Below are positions 1 to 9,596 of a stretch of DNA of 64,000 nt, in pieces. The notes beneath the pieces were generated by a model. The model did not search any database, had not been told where the DNA came from, and worked only from the letters and a program-made list of their open reading frames with translations. Position numbers and translations under genes: made by a program. Each line of letters opens with the position of its first letter. The first letter of the stretch is position 1. The stretch comes from Oceanobacillus neutriphilus (GTDB taxonomy: Bacteria; Bacillota; Bacilli; Bacillales; Amphibacillaceae). The stretch lies in NCBI RefSeq assembly GCF_014645515.1, contig NZ_BMLW01000006.1, positions 124,001 to 188,000 of the forward strand, read 5' to 3'.

Positions 1-12
1 TGTCCTTGGCAA
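1..12 (-). CDS. start of a further gene running off the left edge (partial)
   Basis: Only the first four codons would be inside the window. On the minus strand a strong ribosome-binding site (AAGGAGGTGAG, about 17-27) overlaps the stop codon of the ParB-like gene, and a TTG codon at 12-10 follows at normal spacing. This suggests a third, translationally coupled gene of the same operon as the ParB-like and DUF262 genes. Nothing can be said about its product. The call rests only on the ribosome-binding site and spacing. Confidence 0.4.
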
Positions 13-27
13 TTGCCTCACCTCCTT

Positions 28-1686
28 CTAGTTTGACAGAAATTTATTTGTGAACAAAATTTCATCCAAACACTTCAGAATAGTTGACACCTTTTTCCAA
101 GCATCTAGTAATTCTTGGAAATCGGGAACTTGAGTTTGGGAATGGATATAGAAATTAATAATTCTAGTAGTAGCTGCATTATTATTTTCAGTAAAAGTAA
201 TCTCTATAAGTTCAATTTCTTCTTCATATTGAGGATAAAATTTTTTCAAATGATCTTTAATATTATTATATATAAGTTCTCTTAATTTTTGGTTGCGCTT
301 TGTCCTATCCCTAGCAATCCCTTTTATTCTATACTCTTTTTTATCGTCTTTAACAAAGTAATCTATATACTCATGAGTATATGTTTCTAGCAGTGATCGT
401 ATCAGGTACATAGAGCCCATTCTATTTTCTTTATATTTATTACTCTTTATTTCTTTAATTAACGCATTGATTCTTTGATTTTTTTGATATTTATTTGTAA
501 ATGCATACGCTCCTGTAAGGTTAACATACTTACTTACATCATTAGCAGCCCTAATAATACCTTCAGTTGGAGCAGATTCTTTTATTTTTGTAGATCCTTC
601 CTCAACTCCTTCAGTTGATATCGTCCCCCCTTTTTCTCCTACATGCCCTTCTTTAATTCCTTCAGTCGATACCGTTCCTTTTTCTCCCACATGCTCTTTT
701 TTAGTTCCTTCGGTTGATATCGCCTCTTTTTCTCCCACATGCTCTTCTTTAGTTCCTTCTCCAGCTTTTTCGATTGAAATTGTTCCATTAGATTCATTTA
801 CAGTAATTTTACGATCTATTTCACCAGTTGAAGGTAATTTACACATTTCAATAACTTCCGAATTAAAAACAATATTCATATTTGTGCGTGTGTCAATCTC
901 ATTTTTTAAATAAATTCTACTAATTATATTTTTCAAAGCCGCTTTAAATACATCCATAGGTAATTCAGTCTTTATATGTTGGTCAGGGGCGAAGCCAATC
1001 TTCAAAATATCTTTAGCTTTTCTGGAAAACGGCAAAAATCTATCTAATTTTGTCGTTTCCATCTTATAAATTTCTAATCGATGTTTATCTTCTTCATTCC
1101 ATTCTATCTCATTTCTAATAAATTCGAGAAAGTAGAAAAAACGTATACCTTTCCTAACATCTCCAGTTTTCTCATTAAGCACTCTAGCAATATGATTAAT
1201 AGACTCGCCTTTTTTATATCTATTAACAAACCTTTTAGTAGTAGCAATAGTAGACCATTTTTTTACACTTCTATCTCCAGAATGACGCATTGTGATAAAT
1301 GCCTCGGCCGAATTTCTATCTGGAGCTAAAACAACAGGAAAATCCCTGAGGTAATTTTCCATCTCAGTATCTATCTTAGGTATTTTAGTTGTTTCTTTAT
1401 CGGTAAGCAAATGAGGATCAAGTAATAACTTACATGCAGAAATTCTTCTATTACCTTCTAAAACAATATACTTACCTTTTTCTAAAGTTACTACTGGTTT
1501 TTCAGCTAAAGGTAATCCTCTATTTAAATATATTTGATTAGCTAATTCAATTGATTCATCTTCATCTACTAAAAATCTTAACAGATTTTCCTGTGTAAAG
1601 TCATCTATGAAAACCCTAGGGTTGTCGTAATCAAGTAATATATCTGAAACATCTACTTTAATTTCTTTCCAATCTGAATAAGCCAT
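28..1686 (-). CDS. ParB/Srx-fold N-terminal domain protein with internal 16-residue repeats
   Basis: A 552-residue soluble protein. The N-terminal 90 residues look like a ParB/Srx nuclease-type domain: a DYDNPR segment near 20-24 and the hallmark EGNRRISA at 77-84, corresponding to the GxRR motif of ParB/Spo0J. Residues about 160-185 (INHIARVLN...VRKGIRFF) resemble the ParB helix-turn-helix. Residues 310-374 are a hydrophilic linker made of about four copies of a 16-residue unit (EGTKxEHVGEKxxxST). The C-terminal 175 residues are not recognised. The start ATG at 1686 follows GAGAGGAAG. It lies 78 nt downstream of the DUF262 gene in the same orientation, probably co-transcribed. At about 1.7 kb it is not a chromosome-partitioning ParB in size or context. 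A role in phage or plasmid defence is inferred from its neighbour only. Confidence 0.7.
   Translation of the reverse strand: MAYSDWKEIKVDVSDILLDYDNPRVFIDDFTQENLLRFLVDEDESIELANQIYLNRGLPLAEKPVVTLEKGKYIVLEGNRRISACKLLLDPHLLTDKETTKIPKIDTEMENYLRDFPVVLAPDRNSAEAFITMRHSGDRSVKKWSTIATTKRFVNRYKKGESINHIARVLNEKTGDVRKGIRFFYFLEFIRNEIEWNEEDKHRLEIYKMETTKLDRFLPFSRKAKDILKIGFAPDQHIKTELPMDVFKAALKNIISRIYLKNEIDTRTNMNIVFNSEVIEMCKLPSTGEIDRKITVNESNGTISIEKAGEGTKEEHVGEKEAISTEGTKKEHVGEKGTVSTEGIKEGHVGEKGGTISTEGVEEGSTKIKESAPTEGIIRAANDVSKYVNLTGAYAFTNKYQKNQRINALIKEIKSNKYKENRMGSMYLIRSLLETYTHEYIDYFVKDDKKEYRIKGIARDRTKRNQKLRELIYNNIKDHLKKFYPQYEEEIELIEITFTENNNAATTRIINFYIHSQTQVPDFQELLDAWKKVSTILKCLDEILFTNKFLSN
565..759 (-). repeat. 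in-frame tandem repeat, about 48 bp unit, four copies
   Basis: Inside the ParB-like gene, the units EGTKEEHVGEKEAIST, EGTKKEHVGEKGTVST, EGIKEGHVGEKGGTIST and EGVEEGSTKIKESAPT follow each other at protein level. At DNA level the blocks with TTCTCCCACATGCTC are nearly identical. The unit is a multiple of three (48-51 bp), so copy number can change without a frameshift. It encodes a charged flexible linker between the HTH-like part and the C-terminal domain. Confidence 0.85.
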
Positions 1687-1764
1687 CCAAACACTTCCTC
1701 TCTAAAAGTTTGATACTAGTATAGTTTCATGGACACAACCTAGTTATGTTTAATTTTTATCTTA

Positions 1765-3588
1765 TCAATCTAGAGGAAATTCTTGAAGAATTAAATTTGC
1801 CAATTTTTCTGTTCGATCGCTGATATCTTCAATTGTCCACGTATCTTTAGTTTCAATTTTTTCACCTTCACGAGTAATCGATTCATTTAAAAAAAGTTTT
1901 GTTCTTAACCCAGTGTATTCACTAGAATCTTTATGCCTGTAATCACGCTTATATACAAAATCTTTATCGCTTAACTCAGGATTATACGCTGTAAGAGTTA
2001 GGTTACCAAACCTATGCATATTTTCTTTTTGTAGATTAGATGCCAAGTCATTATTTTCTGGTGAGATCATCTCTTTCCAACTATCTTTTAAATTTAAATT
2101 TTGTGGAAGAATGTGTTCAAGTGACCACACAGGTTTACCATTACTTTCATACTGGTCGAAATTCTCTTGATTTTGCTTATTGAAATAACGACCATGTTTG
2201 CGCTCAAGTTCAATCAAAACAAAGCGTACTGTTTGTGGTGAAATATCATAAACGGATCCCTTAAGCGCGGATAAAAAATCCCCATCGCTTGGACTAATTT
2301 TATCCAAAATATTTTGTGTAACTGATAAACTAATATCATCTAAATTGTTTTCTTTCTGAAGTAAACGAACCACTTGAATGGTCTTAGAACGAATATTTGA
2401 TGATTTGGGTTTAAGTACAATATTTCTCCGTACATAAAAGTTAACAAGATAATTAAACACTGATTCAACAGTTTCTTCTGAAATATTCTCTTGGTGTAAC
2501 TCTTTCAATAAATATATCATTATCGGATAAACAGGCGATGTTTCGAGTTTTGATAATTTACTAATTGTAGTTTCCAATTCTTCACCATATTTAATATCTT
2601 GATCATTTTTTATTTTAGGAATTATTGTAGAGAATATTCTAGCATTAATAATCAGTGTATTCATATATCGATAACCATTATTATTAAATAGTTTTTCATA
2701 TTTACGAAGAGAGGCGTGTTTAGTAATTGAAGAAGTTCCTTCTCCCTCAAAAGCATCATAATTATTTTGTAAGAATTGAGTGACCGCAGTTGAATTTGGT
2801 TCTCCATCATTTGAAAAGATACTAATCAATTTATTCCATTCTTCAAGAGCATCTTTTTCGGAAAAGTGTTGAACAGCTTCGCTTAAATAATAAGATTTCA
2901 GTAAGTCAATTAAAGTTAATGGCAAACCTTTTGCATTTAAAGAAGTAAATACAGAAAAGGCGTCTGTTAAATCATTAACTGTTATTCTTAATAATTCAAC
3001 ATTATTTAGTTTGTGATAAAACTCATTTATTTTCGATAATTTATCAATACCACCACTTTCTTCCTTTTCTCCAATTAGATCTTGGATAAACTTATATCTC
3101 TTACCGAAAGTTCTATTTCCAAATCTTCCTTTTGGTTTGTCATCAAGAACTTGCAAATAATTTTTAAAAATCTCTGCGTCTTGATCGAGAAGTCTTAATC
3201 TTGGATCACCTTCACTTGTGCGTAACTTACGAGCAATATCAGCTTGCAATGCAAAAATTTCACCCAGCTTGCTGGTTTTATTAGCATCTATATACCTATC
3301 TCTTATATTTGTTAATTCTTCATGAATAGCTAAAAAGAAAAGAGCAATTGTAGTTAAACGTTGTTGACCATCGACTACATCAAACTCATTCGGAGTATGA
3401 GGGATACGTGTTACTAACAAATTCCCTATATAATAACCAGCTTCTTCGTTCATTACATCGTTATATATTTCTTCGATATTATAATTATTCCAAGAATAAT
3501 TACGTTGATAAATGGGAATATTATAAATAAACTTACCTTCGATAGGGAAAATTTCAGAAATTGGTTTAGACTCTGGATTTATATTCAT
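1765..3588 (-). CDS. DUF262/DUF1524 (GmrSD-type) defence-like protein
   Basis: A 607-residue protein joining an N-terminal DUF262 domain (ParB-like fold; IPIYQRNYSW at 24-33, the DGQQRLTT motif at 73-80) to a C-terminal DUF1524 HNH-type nuclease domain (SLEHILPQ with His492; RFGNLTL about 526-532). This fused architecture is that of single-chain GmrSD type IV restriction enzymes, which use NTP to cut modified phage DNA, and of related anti-phage proteins. The start ATG at 3588 has a textbook AAGGAGG at 3599-3605. It is the first gene of an apparent operon with the ParB-like gene and lies just beyond the 3' end of a decayed rlmH copy, a typical spot for SCC-type cargo. The domain call is firm; the substrate is unknown. 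Confidence 0.85.
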   Translation of the reverse strand: MNINPESKPISEIFPIEGKFIYNIPIYQRNYSWNNYNIEEIYNDVMNEEAGYYIGNLLVTRIPHTPNEFDVVDGQQRLTTIALFFLAIHEELTNIRDRYIDANKTSKLGEIFALQADIARKLRTSEGDPRLRLLDQDAEIFKNYLQVLDDKPKGRFGNRTFGKRYKFIQDLIGEKEESGGIDKLSKINEFYHKLNNVELLRITVNDLTDAFSVFTSLNAKGLPLTLIDLLKSYYLSEAVQHFSEKDALEEWNKLISIFSNDGEPNSTAVTQFLQNNYDAFEGEGTSSITKHASLRKYEKLFNNNGYRYMNTLIINARIFSTIIPKIKNDQDIKYGEELETTISKLSKLETSPVYPIMIYLLKELHQENISEETVESVFNYLVNFYVRRNIVLKPKSSNIRSKTIQVVRLLQKENNLDDISLSVTQNILDKISPSDGDFLSALKGSVYDISPQTVRFVLIELERKHGRYFNKQNQENFDQYESNGKPVWSLEHILPQNLNLKDSWKEMISPENNDLASNLQKENMHRFGNLTLTAYNPELSDKDFVYKRDYRHKDSSEYTGLRTKLFLNESITREGEKIETKDTWTIEDISDRTEKLANLILQEFPLD

Positions 3589-3786
3589 AATAATTTAACC
3601 TCCTTGGAACTATTAATTTTTTTATAAAATGAACAATTGAAAAAGCTGTACTAGCATCAAATATTAAGGTTTAGCTAAGTATAACTAGTTAAATTAGAGT
3701 TCTTTATCTTCTCCTTAATATCATTTTACTGAATCATAATACTTACAAATTTGTTCAATAAAATTCATTTCTTTTTCAAAAAACAT

Positions 3787-4176
3787 TCACTTATGGCAAT
3801 ACTATCTTCAATTAATCTGAAAAACCCAACAACACCAACTGTATCAACTTATGAAGAAACGTTATCTTAGAAAAAGATAACGTCAAATCACACCGCTTCT
3901 GTACCTCTTCACTTATCCTAGACGCCCCAACAGTTGCAACAACAGACTTACTCTTCTCATAAATCGCTAGCTACTCAAAGTTTAGCATCCGGATGTGCCT
4001 GTACAAGAATACATTCGTTTTCATTTCACTCATCATCTCAAGATCTTTTTTTATCCACCACTTAGCCAATAATTACTTTCACAAAATCACCTAGTTACTT
4101 TTATATCTCTAAATACTTTACTCAATTATTTATCCTTTAGCTTTCCAGCAGTTAATATAATAATTTTAATTGTCAT
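3787..4176 (-). pseudogene. decayed rlmH copy (relic 3)
   Basis: No open frame, but on the minus strand the stretch aligns by eye with the intact rlmH further right. Shared blocks are the region around 3840-3870 (ATCAACTxATGAxGAAACG), the CTCTTCxCATAAxT segment near 3951-3964, GCATCCGGATG near 3987 and the N-terminal CTTTAGCTTTCC near 4138-4146. The 3' end is recognisable as CAT-AAG-TGA (3787-3795). Several deletions shorten it to about 390 nt from 480. It is more diverged than relic 2, hence older or of another source. The rest of the gene-poor stretch 3589-4423 shows nothing else I can support. Confidence 0.7.
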
Positions 4177-4423
4177 CTTACTTTATCTTTTTAATTTTAC
4201 TAATCTTTTCCTTTATATTATCATATTCATTGTGCCTTAGTTACACCTATTTTCAAAATCCGTTAATTTATTTAGGTAAACATCTGTTATTTAATTTACT
4301 TACAATACCCATTTCTTATCCTGATTAATATACACTCACTTCCACTTTCAAATCTAAATTAAAAACCACAAAAAAGCATTCTTCCCTATCCCCGTAACTT
4401 TTCTACCAAACGACTCCTATTCC

Positions 4424-6148
4424 TCAAACCCTAAACCGCCTTACCAACCCATTCAACTCCTCAGCAAGCCTCGACAACTGCTCAGAACTCCCCGCAACCT
4501 CTTCCATAGAACTGGTTGTCTGCTGAGTCGATGCAGAGGTTTGTTCAACACCGGCAGCCGCTTCTTCAGAAATAGAGGCAATTTCTTCAATAGAACCCTT
4601 CATTTCCTGACTGCTTGTGGTAATATCGGCTAAGTTTTCATTAACAAGATTAATATTTTCCACCATATTGGAGATAGACTGATTGATCTCCTTAAAGGTT
4701 TTTCCTGTTGTAACGATTTGGTCTGTTCCCTGCTCTACTTCGGCATACCCATCCTTTAATGATTGGACAACGGTACTTGTTTCATTCTGGATATTCGCTA
4801 CGATATCAGTAATATCTGTGACGGAAACAGCTACCTGTTCCGCAAGCTTTCTCACTTCATCGGCTACTACGGTAAATCCTTTTCCATGTTCGCCTGCTCT
4901 TGCTGCTTCAATAGCAGCATTTAATGCAAGCAGGTTAGTCTGGCCTGCGATATCCTTGATGACCGCAACAAGATGGGATATTTTTTGGGAATGCGTATCT
5001 AATGCTTCTACTTTGACAACTGCCCCCTGTACAATCTGGTCAATCCTGCCCATCTGTTCTGTGGAGGAGGTCATTAATTCGCTCCCGTTCGTTGTCATTT
5101 CAAGTACTTTATCGGAATATTGCTGAACACGTTCACCGTTATCATTTACTTCCTGTACTTTTGTAGTAAAGTTACCGGTAATATCCGCCAGATCGCTGGC
5201 ACTGTTTGCCTGTTTTTCAGAGCCTGCAGCCAGTTCCTGCATCGTGATAGCTACCTGTTCGGAGCCGGATTTGACTTCGTTCGCTGCCTGGGTTAATTCC
5301 TCGCTTTGATTTGTCACTGTCTCAGATACCTCGTTGATTTGTCTGAGCAGGTTCCGCGTATTGCTTGCCATTTCATTGGTGGCTTCCACTAATTGTCCGA
5401 CTTCATCTCTTGTCTGTATCTGCAGGGCATCCTGGCTCAGGTCACCGCTTGCGATCAGCTTCATCCGCTCCATGACTGCTTTGATCGGTTTTGAAATAAC
5501 ACTACCAGTAACAAGTGCTGCTGTCACACTGAGAATAAGAATTAAAACCGAAACAACAACGACAATGATGACAGTTTGGTTTCCGTGAGCGATGATCTTC
5601 TCCCCGCCCTGATTAATGGCTGCTTCTGAATCTGCTGCCATCTCCTCATATTCTGCAGTAATATTATCAACCATAAATGACAAGCCGTTCAGATTCGATA
5701 TCGCCTGCGCTTCATCGCCACGGTCATACACGTCAAAGACATCGCCGACCACAGCAGTCTGCCATACATTAGTCGTACGGATTAAATTCTCCAATTCTTG
5801 TGAGGCTCCAATACTTTTTGCTAATTCTTCAAACTCTTCTCCTTTCTTTGTAAGCGCTTCAAATTCTTCCTTGAAATTATCATCTCCAGTCAATACGTAC
5901 CCGCGGGCTGCTGATATCCGGCTGGTCATGGCAGTTTCCAATCCAGTATTTGCAATTAACATTTGAAGATTGTCTTCAACCATTTTTGTTGTTTCATCAT
6001 TCATTTTTTTAATGGTAATCGAATTGTAAGCTCCTAAAAAAAGAACTAATAAAATAACGATGGAAAATGCAAAAATAATCTTGCTTTTAATGCTTTTCAG
6101 ATTAAAAATAGCTTTCCTTTTCTTCTTTCTCTTTCTATTCATGAACAT
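4424..6148 (-). CDS. methyl-accepting chemotaxis protein
   Basis: Membrane chemoreceptor. A basic N-terminus ([11 protein letters not shown]) is followed by TM1 ([18 protein letters not shown]), a roughly 150-residue extracytoplasmic four-helix-type sensor, TM2 ([21 protein letters not shown]), a HAMP segment and a long coiled-coil signalling domain. The CheA/CheW-binding hairpin is plain: [20 protein letters not shown], then [14 protein letters not shown]. The C-terminus lacks a CheR-tether pentapeptide. The frame is open to a GTG at 6190, but the ATG at 6148 is preferred because GGAGGG lies about 10 nt before it. An ATATCGGT at 6311-6318 (minus strand ACCGATAT) resembles a sigma-D -10 box, but no convincing -35 accompanies it. 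It is monocistronic; the ligand is unknown. Confidence 0.93.
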   Translation of the reverse strand: MFMNRKRKKKRKAIFNLKSIKSKIIFAFSIVILLVLFLGAYNSITIKKMNDETTKMVEDNLQMLIANTGLETAMTSRISAARGYVLTGDDNFKEEFEALTKKGEEFEELAKSIGASQELENLIRTTNVWQTAVVGDVFDVYDRGDEAQAISNLNGLSFMVDNITAEYEEMAADSEAAINQGGEKIIAHGNQTVIIVVVVSVLILILSVTAALVTGSVISKPIKAVMERMKLIASGDLSQDALQIQTRDEVGQLVEATNEMASNTRNLLRQINEVSETVTNQSEELTQAANEVKSGSEQVAITMQELAAGSEKQANSASDLADITGNFTTKVQEVNDNGERVQQYSDKVLEMTTNGSELMTSSTEQMGRIDQIVQGAVVKVEALDTHSQKISHLVAVIKDIAGQTNLLALNAAIEAARAGEHGKGFTVVADEVRKLAEQVAVSVTDITDIVANIQNETSTVVQSLKDGYAEVEQGTDQIVTTGKTFKEINQSISNMVENINLVNENLADITTSSQEMKGSIEEIASISEEAAAGVEQTSASTQQTTSSMEEVAGSSEQLSRLAEELNGLVRRFRV

Positions 6149-6190
6149 GCTGCTTCTTCCCTCCATTTTAAATTTACAGTAAATTTTCAC

Positions 6191-6569
6191 TGTATCTATT
6201 CTAATAAAATAATTTCCTTTCTAAATCTGCCTTCCCCCGGTTGAATTCTATATCTATATATAGAACACGGGTCATTTGTCTTGCTATGTAGGTTAATAGG
6301 TCCATCTTATATATCGGTATATTTAACCATTTATGAAGCGTTTTTTGATAAAAAACGACAGAATTTATGAAATAGACGTATTATTTCCCAGTAATTAAAG
6401 GCGTGATTCTAGGTAGAAACGCTGCTTTGCGGACATGCTCGGTATTAACAAAATAAAAAAGAATCCATCCGATATGAAATAATCAAAATGAATTCCTTTT
6501 CTTATGAAAGCTCGTATTTGTTTTATGTTCTTATGATGCAGCACCAGATTGCTAAACAATATTTAAAAA
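6191..6569. other. gene-free stretch with a small AT-rich inverted repeat
   Basis: This spacer separates the chemoreceptor from the serine hydrolase. TTCTATAT (6246-6253) and ATATAGAA (6258-6265) form a short AT-rich inverted repeat upstream of the chemoreceptor, of unknown meaning. I see no convincing gene, terminator or RNA in the rest. Confidence 0.4.
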
Positions 6570-7877
6570 CTATAAGTCCTTATAAACAATATATTTATTA
6601 CCATGAAAGTCTTTATACTCTACACTCTCTATCTCACCTGACGAGGAATAATAGAAACTAAGCTGCTCATTCACCATTTCCGTTAAAAAAGTTGTTTTTG
6701 ATGCGTCGTGACTGACTGGAAAAAGCTTAAATTTATATAATATCCCGTACGTTTTAGAAACAGTTAAATAGGCTTCACCATTCTTTGAAGTAATGTCTAA
6801 AATTTTGCTCTCATCATCTTCTATCTTATACTTCCCGGTAATAAGCTCCGTGTTTGTAAAATTGATTGGTTGAACAACAGGAAGAGGCAGAGATACTTTT
6901 TCATCAAAAACCACCTTTGCCATCTCCTGCATTAAATGCGTTACAGGCGTAACGTTCATATTACTTAGAAAGATTAATGTAACCTCTTCATCCACGAACC
7001 TGAAAAAGTTGCTGCAAAAACCGCTGATATCTCCAAAATGATGCATGCATTTTCTGCCCAGTATGTCAGGTACCGCCCATCCTGAGGCGTAGGAACTAAA
7101 ATTGGGAGTAAACATTTTTTCCATTAATTCTTCGTTAAGGAGCTGCGATGATTTTAATGCCTGATCCCAAAGGAATAAGTCCTCTGTTGTCGAATATATT
7201 CCATAGGCTCCTAAAGGAAAGGATAAATCTGCGTATGCTGCGTGAATGGGTTTTTCCCAGAACGAATAGCCTGAAGCTAAATCTGGAACTATATCTATTC
7301 CGTTATCACAGCCTGTATTTTTCATACCTAAGGGAAGACAAATTTTTGCTTGTATGTATTCTGCAAAAGACATAGCTGAAACCTTTTCTAGAATGGCTGT
7401 CAGTAATGCGTATCCTGAGCTGGAATATTCGAATTTACTGCCTGGTTCAAAGTTCAATTCAAGGTGTTTAAATGAATCAATCAGTTGATTTAAAGTCATC
7501 GGGAGTCGCATTGTTTTAGACCAGAAATCAGGAAAACCTGTGTAATTCGGAATTCCTGTCGTGCTTGTTAAACAATGATAGATTGTAATTTTATCACCAT
7601 GCGGAAAGTCAGGAAGATACTTTCCTACACAGTCATCTATATTTAACTTCCCCTCCCCATGTAATTGATATATACCCATGGATGTAAAAGCCTTCGTCAG
7701 TGAACCGATGCGGAATTTAGTTGCAGGTTTATTAGGTACAGCATGCTCCCAATTTGCCATACCAAAGCCTTTGTTTAACAGAATATTTCCTTTAGAAGCT
7801 ATTAAAATGGAACCATTAATATAGCCATTTTCTTCGTATCTTTTTATCCATTTACCTATCCGTTCTTTTGTTCTCAT
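6570..7877 (-). CDS. serine hydrolase of the beta-lactamase (class C)/PBP family
   Basis: A 435-residue protein with the class C beta-lactamase/D-alanyl-D-alanine carboxypeptidase fold. It has SxxK as S59-L-T-K62 in RIGSLTKAF, a Tyr motif in FEYSSSGYALL, and HHFGDISGF late in the catalytic domain. No signal peptide or membrane segment is seen, so it may be cytoplasmic. The C-terminal 100 residues resemble the beta-barrel extension of such esterases. The start is ATG 7877 with AAGGGGA upstream; the frame extends to a TTG at 7898 without a Shine-Dalgarno. It lies 29 nt behind the histidine kinase and looks like the last gene of the response regulator-ABC-kinase operon, which suggests a role in resistance to a cell-wall compound. 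It may instead be an esterase or peptidase; true beta-lactamase activity is doubtful. Confidence 0.8.
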   Translation of the reverse strand: MRTKERIGKWIKRYEENGYINGSILIASKGNILLNKGFGMANWEHAVPNKPATKFRIGSLTKAFTSMGIYQLHGEGKLNIDDCVGKYLPDFPHGDKITIYHCLTSTTGIPNYTGFPDFWSKTMRLPMTLNQLIDSFKHLELNFEPGSKFEYSSSGYALLTAILEKVSAMSFAEYIQAKICLPLGMKNTGCDNGIDIVPDLASGYSFWEKPIHAAYADLSFPLGAYGIYSTTEDLFLWDQALKSSQLLNEELMEKMFTPNFSSYASGWAVPDILGRKCMHHFGDISGFCSNFFRFVDEEVTLIFLSNMNVTPVTHLMQEMAKVVFDEKVSLPLPVVQPINFTNTELITGKYKIEDDESKILDITSKNGEAYLTVSKTYGILYKFKLFPVSHDASKTTFLTEMVNEQLSFYYSSSGEIESVEYKDFHGNKYIVYKDL

Positions 7878-7906
7878 GTCATTTCCCCTTAAAATCAAAG
7901 TTACTA

Positions 7907-8824
7907 TTATTTATCTCCATTTTTACTTCCAGCTTCCCACTGACATCTCATAACTAATTGCCCCTTATCCAATTCCGCAGAAAGACTCCCCTGCATTTTT
8001 TCCATTAAACTTTTAGCAATCGCCAATCCAAGTCCCGTTCCTTTTCCCTTTCTTGCCTGATCTGCTTTATAAAAGCGGTCAAACAAGTGGAACAGATCCT
8101 CTTCCTTTAATTGCGGAGCCGGGTTACGAATCGTTAGCTCAACAAAAGATGGAATGCTTTCTAAAGTAATGGTTACATCGCCGGTAGAATGTTTCAAAGC
8201 ATTTGTAATTAAGTTTTCAATGACCCGCTTCACTGCCGAAGAATCTGCCATGATGCTTATATCTTCCTTTGGAATATTTATCGCCGGCTCGATCTGCTTT
8301 TGATTGAATTCTTCATAAAAGCCAGCCAAAACCTCCAGAACAAGATCATTTAATGGAATAGACTCTATCTTCAAGGCATAGTCTGTTGACTCAATAACGG
8401 ATAGCTCAAAAAAGTCTTCCAGCAACACTTTTAGCCTTAATGCACCATTTTTTACAATCAGGACATACTCTTTTCTTTGATCATGGGTTAAAGCATCATC
8501 TTCCAAAAATTGAATATATCCCAAAATAGAGGTCATCGGTGTACGAATATCATGTGAAATATTGGAAACAGCCTGTTTTAACTCATTCTCTGTCCGTCTT
8601 TTTTGGGCGATGGCGTGCCTGGTTTCATCGATTTGGAGATTGATTTCATTTGCTAATGACTCTGTATCCTTATCATAATATCCAAGCCTGATTTTCGTAT
8701 CTGTTTTATTTTGGTGTCTTTCTTTAAGCTGCTTGCTGACGCTTCGTATTTCTTTTTTCAAAAACAAAATATGGGCAAGAAAAAAACATGCTGACAAAAC
8801 AGAGCCTATCGTAACATATATCAT
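7907..8824 (-). CDS. sensor histidine kinase
   Basis: A 305-residue kinase with a single N-terminal membrane segment (about 1-22), essentially no extracellular loop, a HisKA domain with phospho-acceptor His91 in SNISHDIRTPM, and a HATPase_c domain (N box ENLITNALKH, G box GKGTGLGLAIAKS). The lack of a sensory domain is typical of kinases that take their signal from a co-encoded ABC transporter. The gene follows the ABC permease by 22 nt and should pair with the response regulator at the head of the operon. The organisation recalls YcbLM/YcbNO and lantibiotic-resistance modules of Firmicutes. The inducer is unknown. Confidence 0.92.
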   Translation of the reverse strand: MIYVTIGSVLSACFFLAHILFLKKEIRSVSKQLKERHQNKTDTKIRLGYYDKDTESLANEINLQIDETRHAIAQKRRTENELKQAVSNISHDIRTPMTSILGYIQFLEDDALTHDQRKEYVLIVKNGALRLKVLLEDFFELSVIESTDYALKIESIPLNDLVLEVLAGFYEEFNQKQIEPAINIPKEDISIMADSSAVKRVIENLITNALKHSTGDVTITLESIPSFVELTIRNPAPQLKEEDLFHLFDRFYKADQARKGKGTGLGLAIAKSLMEKMQGSLSAELDKGQLVMRCQWEAGSKNGDK

Positions 8825-8846
8825 TTTTTCTCACCCACCTGTTCAT

Positions 8847-9596
8847 TTATTTAATTTCCTTTTTCTGAAATAACACGCTCCCCAAAATTCCGAAAGCGAT
8901 AAAAGTTACAACCGGGACTACGACCAATTTTATCATTTCAGCACCATTAACTGTGTCTACATTTACAATATCCAAAAATAATTTAAACACAGAATAGTTA
9001 AACACAGCTTCCAATATTGGATTTAATTGACTCAGTAGAAACAAAATACTGTCAAAAAGAATGAAAAAGATAAGCATGAAGCCGATAGCCTTTCCACTAT
9101 CGGTAAAGATTGTGGCAAACATGGCCATTATTGACGCAAACGCTACTGCGTAAAGGATCGTTAAACCAATTGTTCCAGCAAAGTATCCGATTCCCGGCAT
9201 TCCATTGAAATGAAGGAAAACAGAGGCAGCTCCCGTAAATACAATTGGAAATATTAATGAAATAAAAATTGCCCCAATGGAGTAGACAATCAATTTTGCA
9301 AAATAAATACGGATCCTGCTATTTCCTGAAGCAGCAATACTCTTCATGGTGCCAATGGCATATTCACTTGAAATAAAGAAGCCTGCTAATATACAGGGAA
9401 CAAGTCTTAACACATAGTTGTTTCCCCCGAGGATGCTATTTCGATAAAAATCAATTACTTTAACCGTATCTGCTCCATCGTCAAACACAATTAACAAAGG
9501 ATACAACAGACTAACAGCTGTCAGAATAATAATTAATGTCCAGAGTGATCGATCCTTCCTAAGCTTAAACCATTCCGCTTTAATAAGATTATCCAT
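8847..9596 (-). CDS. ABC transporter permease (ABC-2 type)
   Basis: About 249 residues with roughly six membrane segments (for example WTLIIILTAVSLLYPLLIV, LVPCILAGFFISSEYAIG, GFMLIFFILFDSILFLL). It belongs to the BcrB/LanEG-like permeases that export or expel peptide antibiotics together with a BcrA/LanF-type ATPase. The frame opens at a TTG at 9611, but ATG 9596 is the better start and overlaps the ATPase stop codon (ATGGATAA), a sign of translational coupling. It forms the transporter with the preceding ATPase gene. Confidence 0.88.
   Translation of the reverse strand: MDNLIKAEWFKLRKDRSLWTLIIILTAVSLLYPLLIVFDDGADTVKVIDFYRNSILGGNNYVLRLVPCILAGFFISSEYAIGTMKSIAASGNSRIRIYFAKLIVYSIGAIFISLIFPIVFTGAASVFLHFNGMPGIGYFAGTIGLTILYAVAFASIMAMFATIFTDSGKAIGFMLIFFILFDSILFLLSQLNPILEAVFNYSVFKLFLDIVNVDTVNGAEMIKLVVVPVVTFIAFGILGSVLFQKKEIK

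Noticed and set aside
565-759. CRISPR-like spaced repeats
   Set aside because: The repeats are contiguous, in frame and inside a long gene, with no unique spacers or cas genes.
4683-5126. 147-codon open frame on the plus strand
   Set aside because: It is antisense to the chemoreceptor signalling domain; the sequence is a mirror of conserved coiled-coil codons.
6311-6340. sigma-D promoter for the chemoreceptor
   Set aside because: ACCGATAT resembles the -10 box, but no TAAA lies at the required distance on the minus strand.
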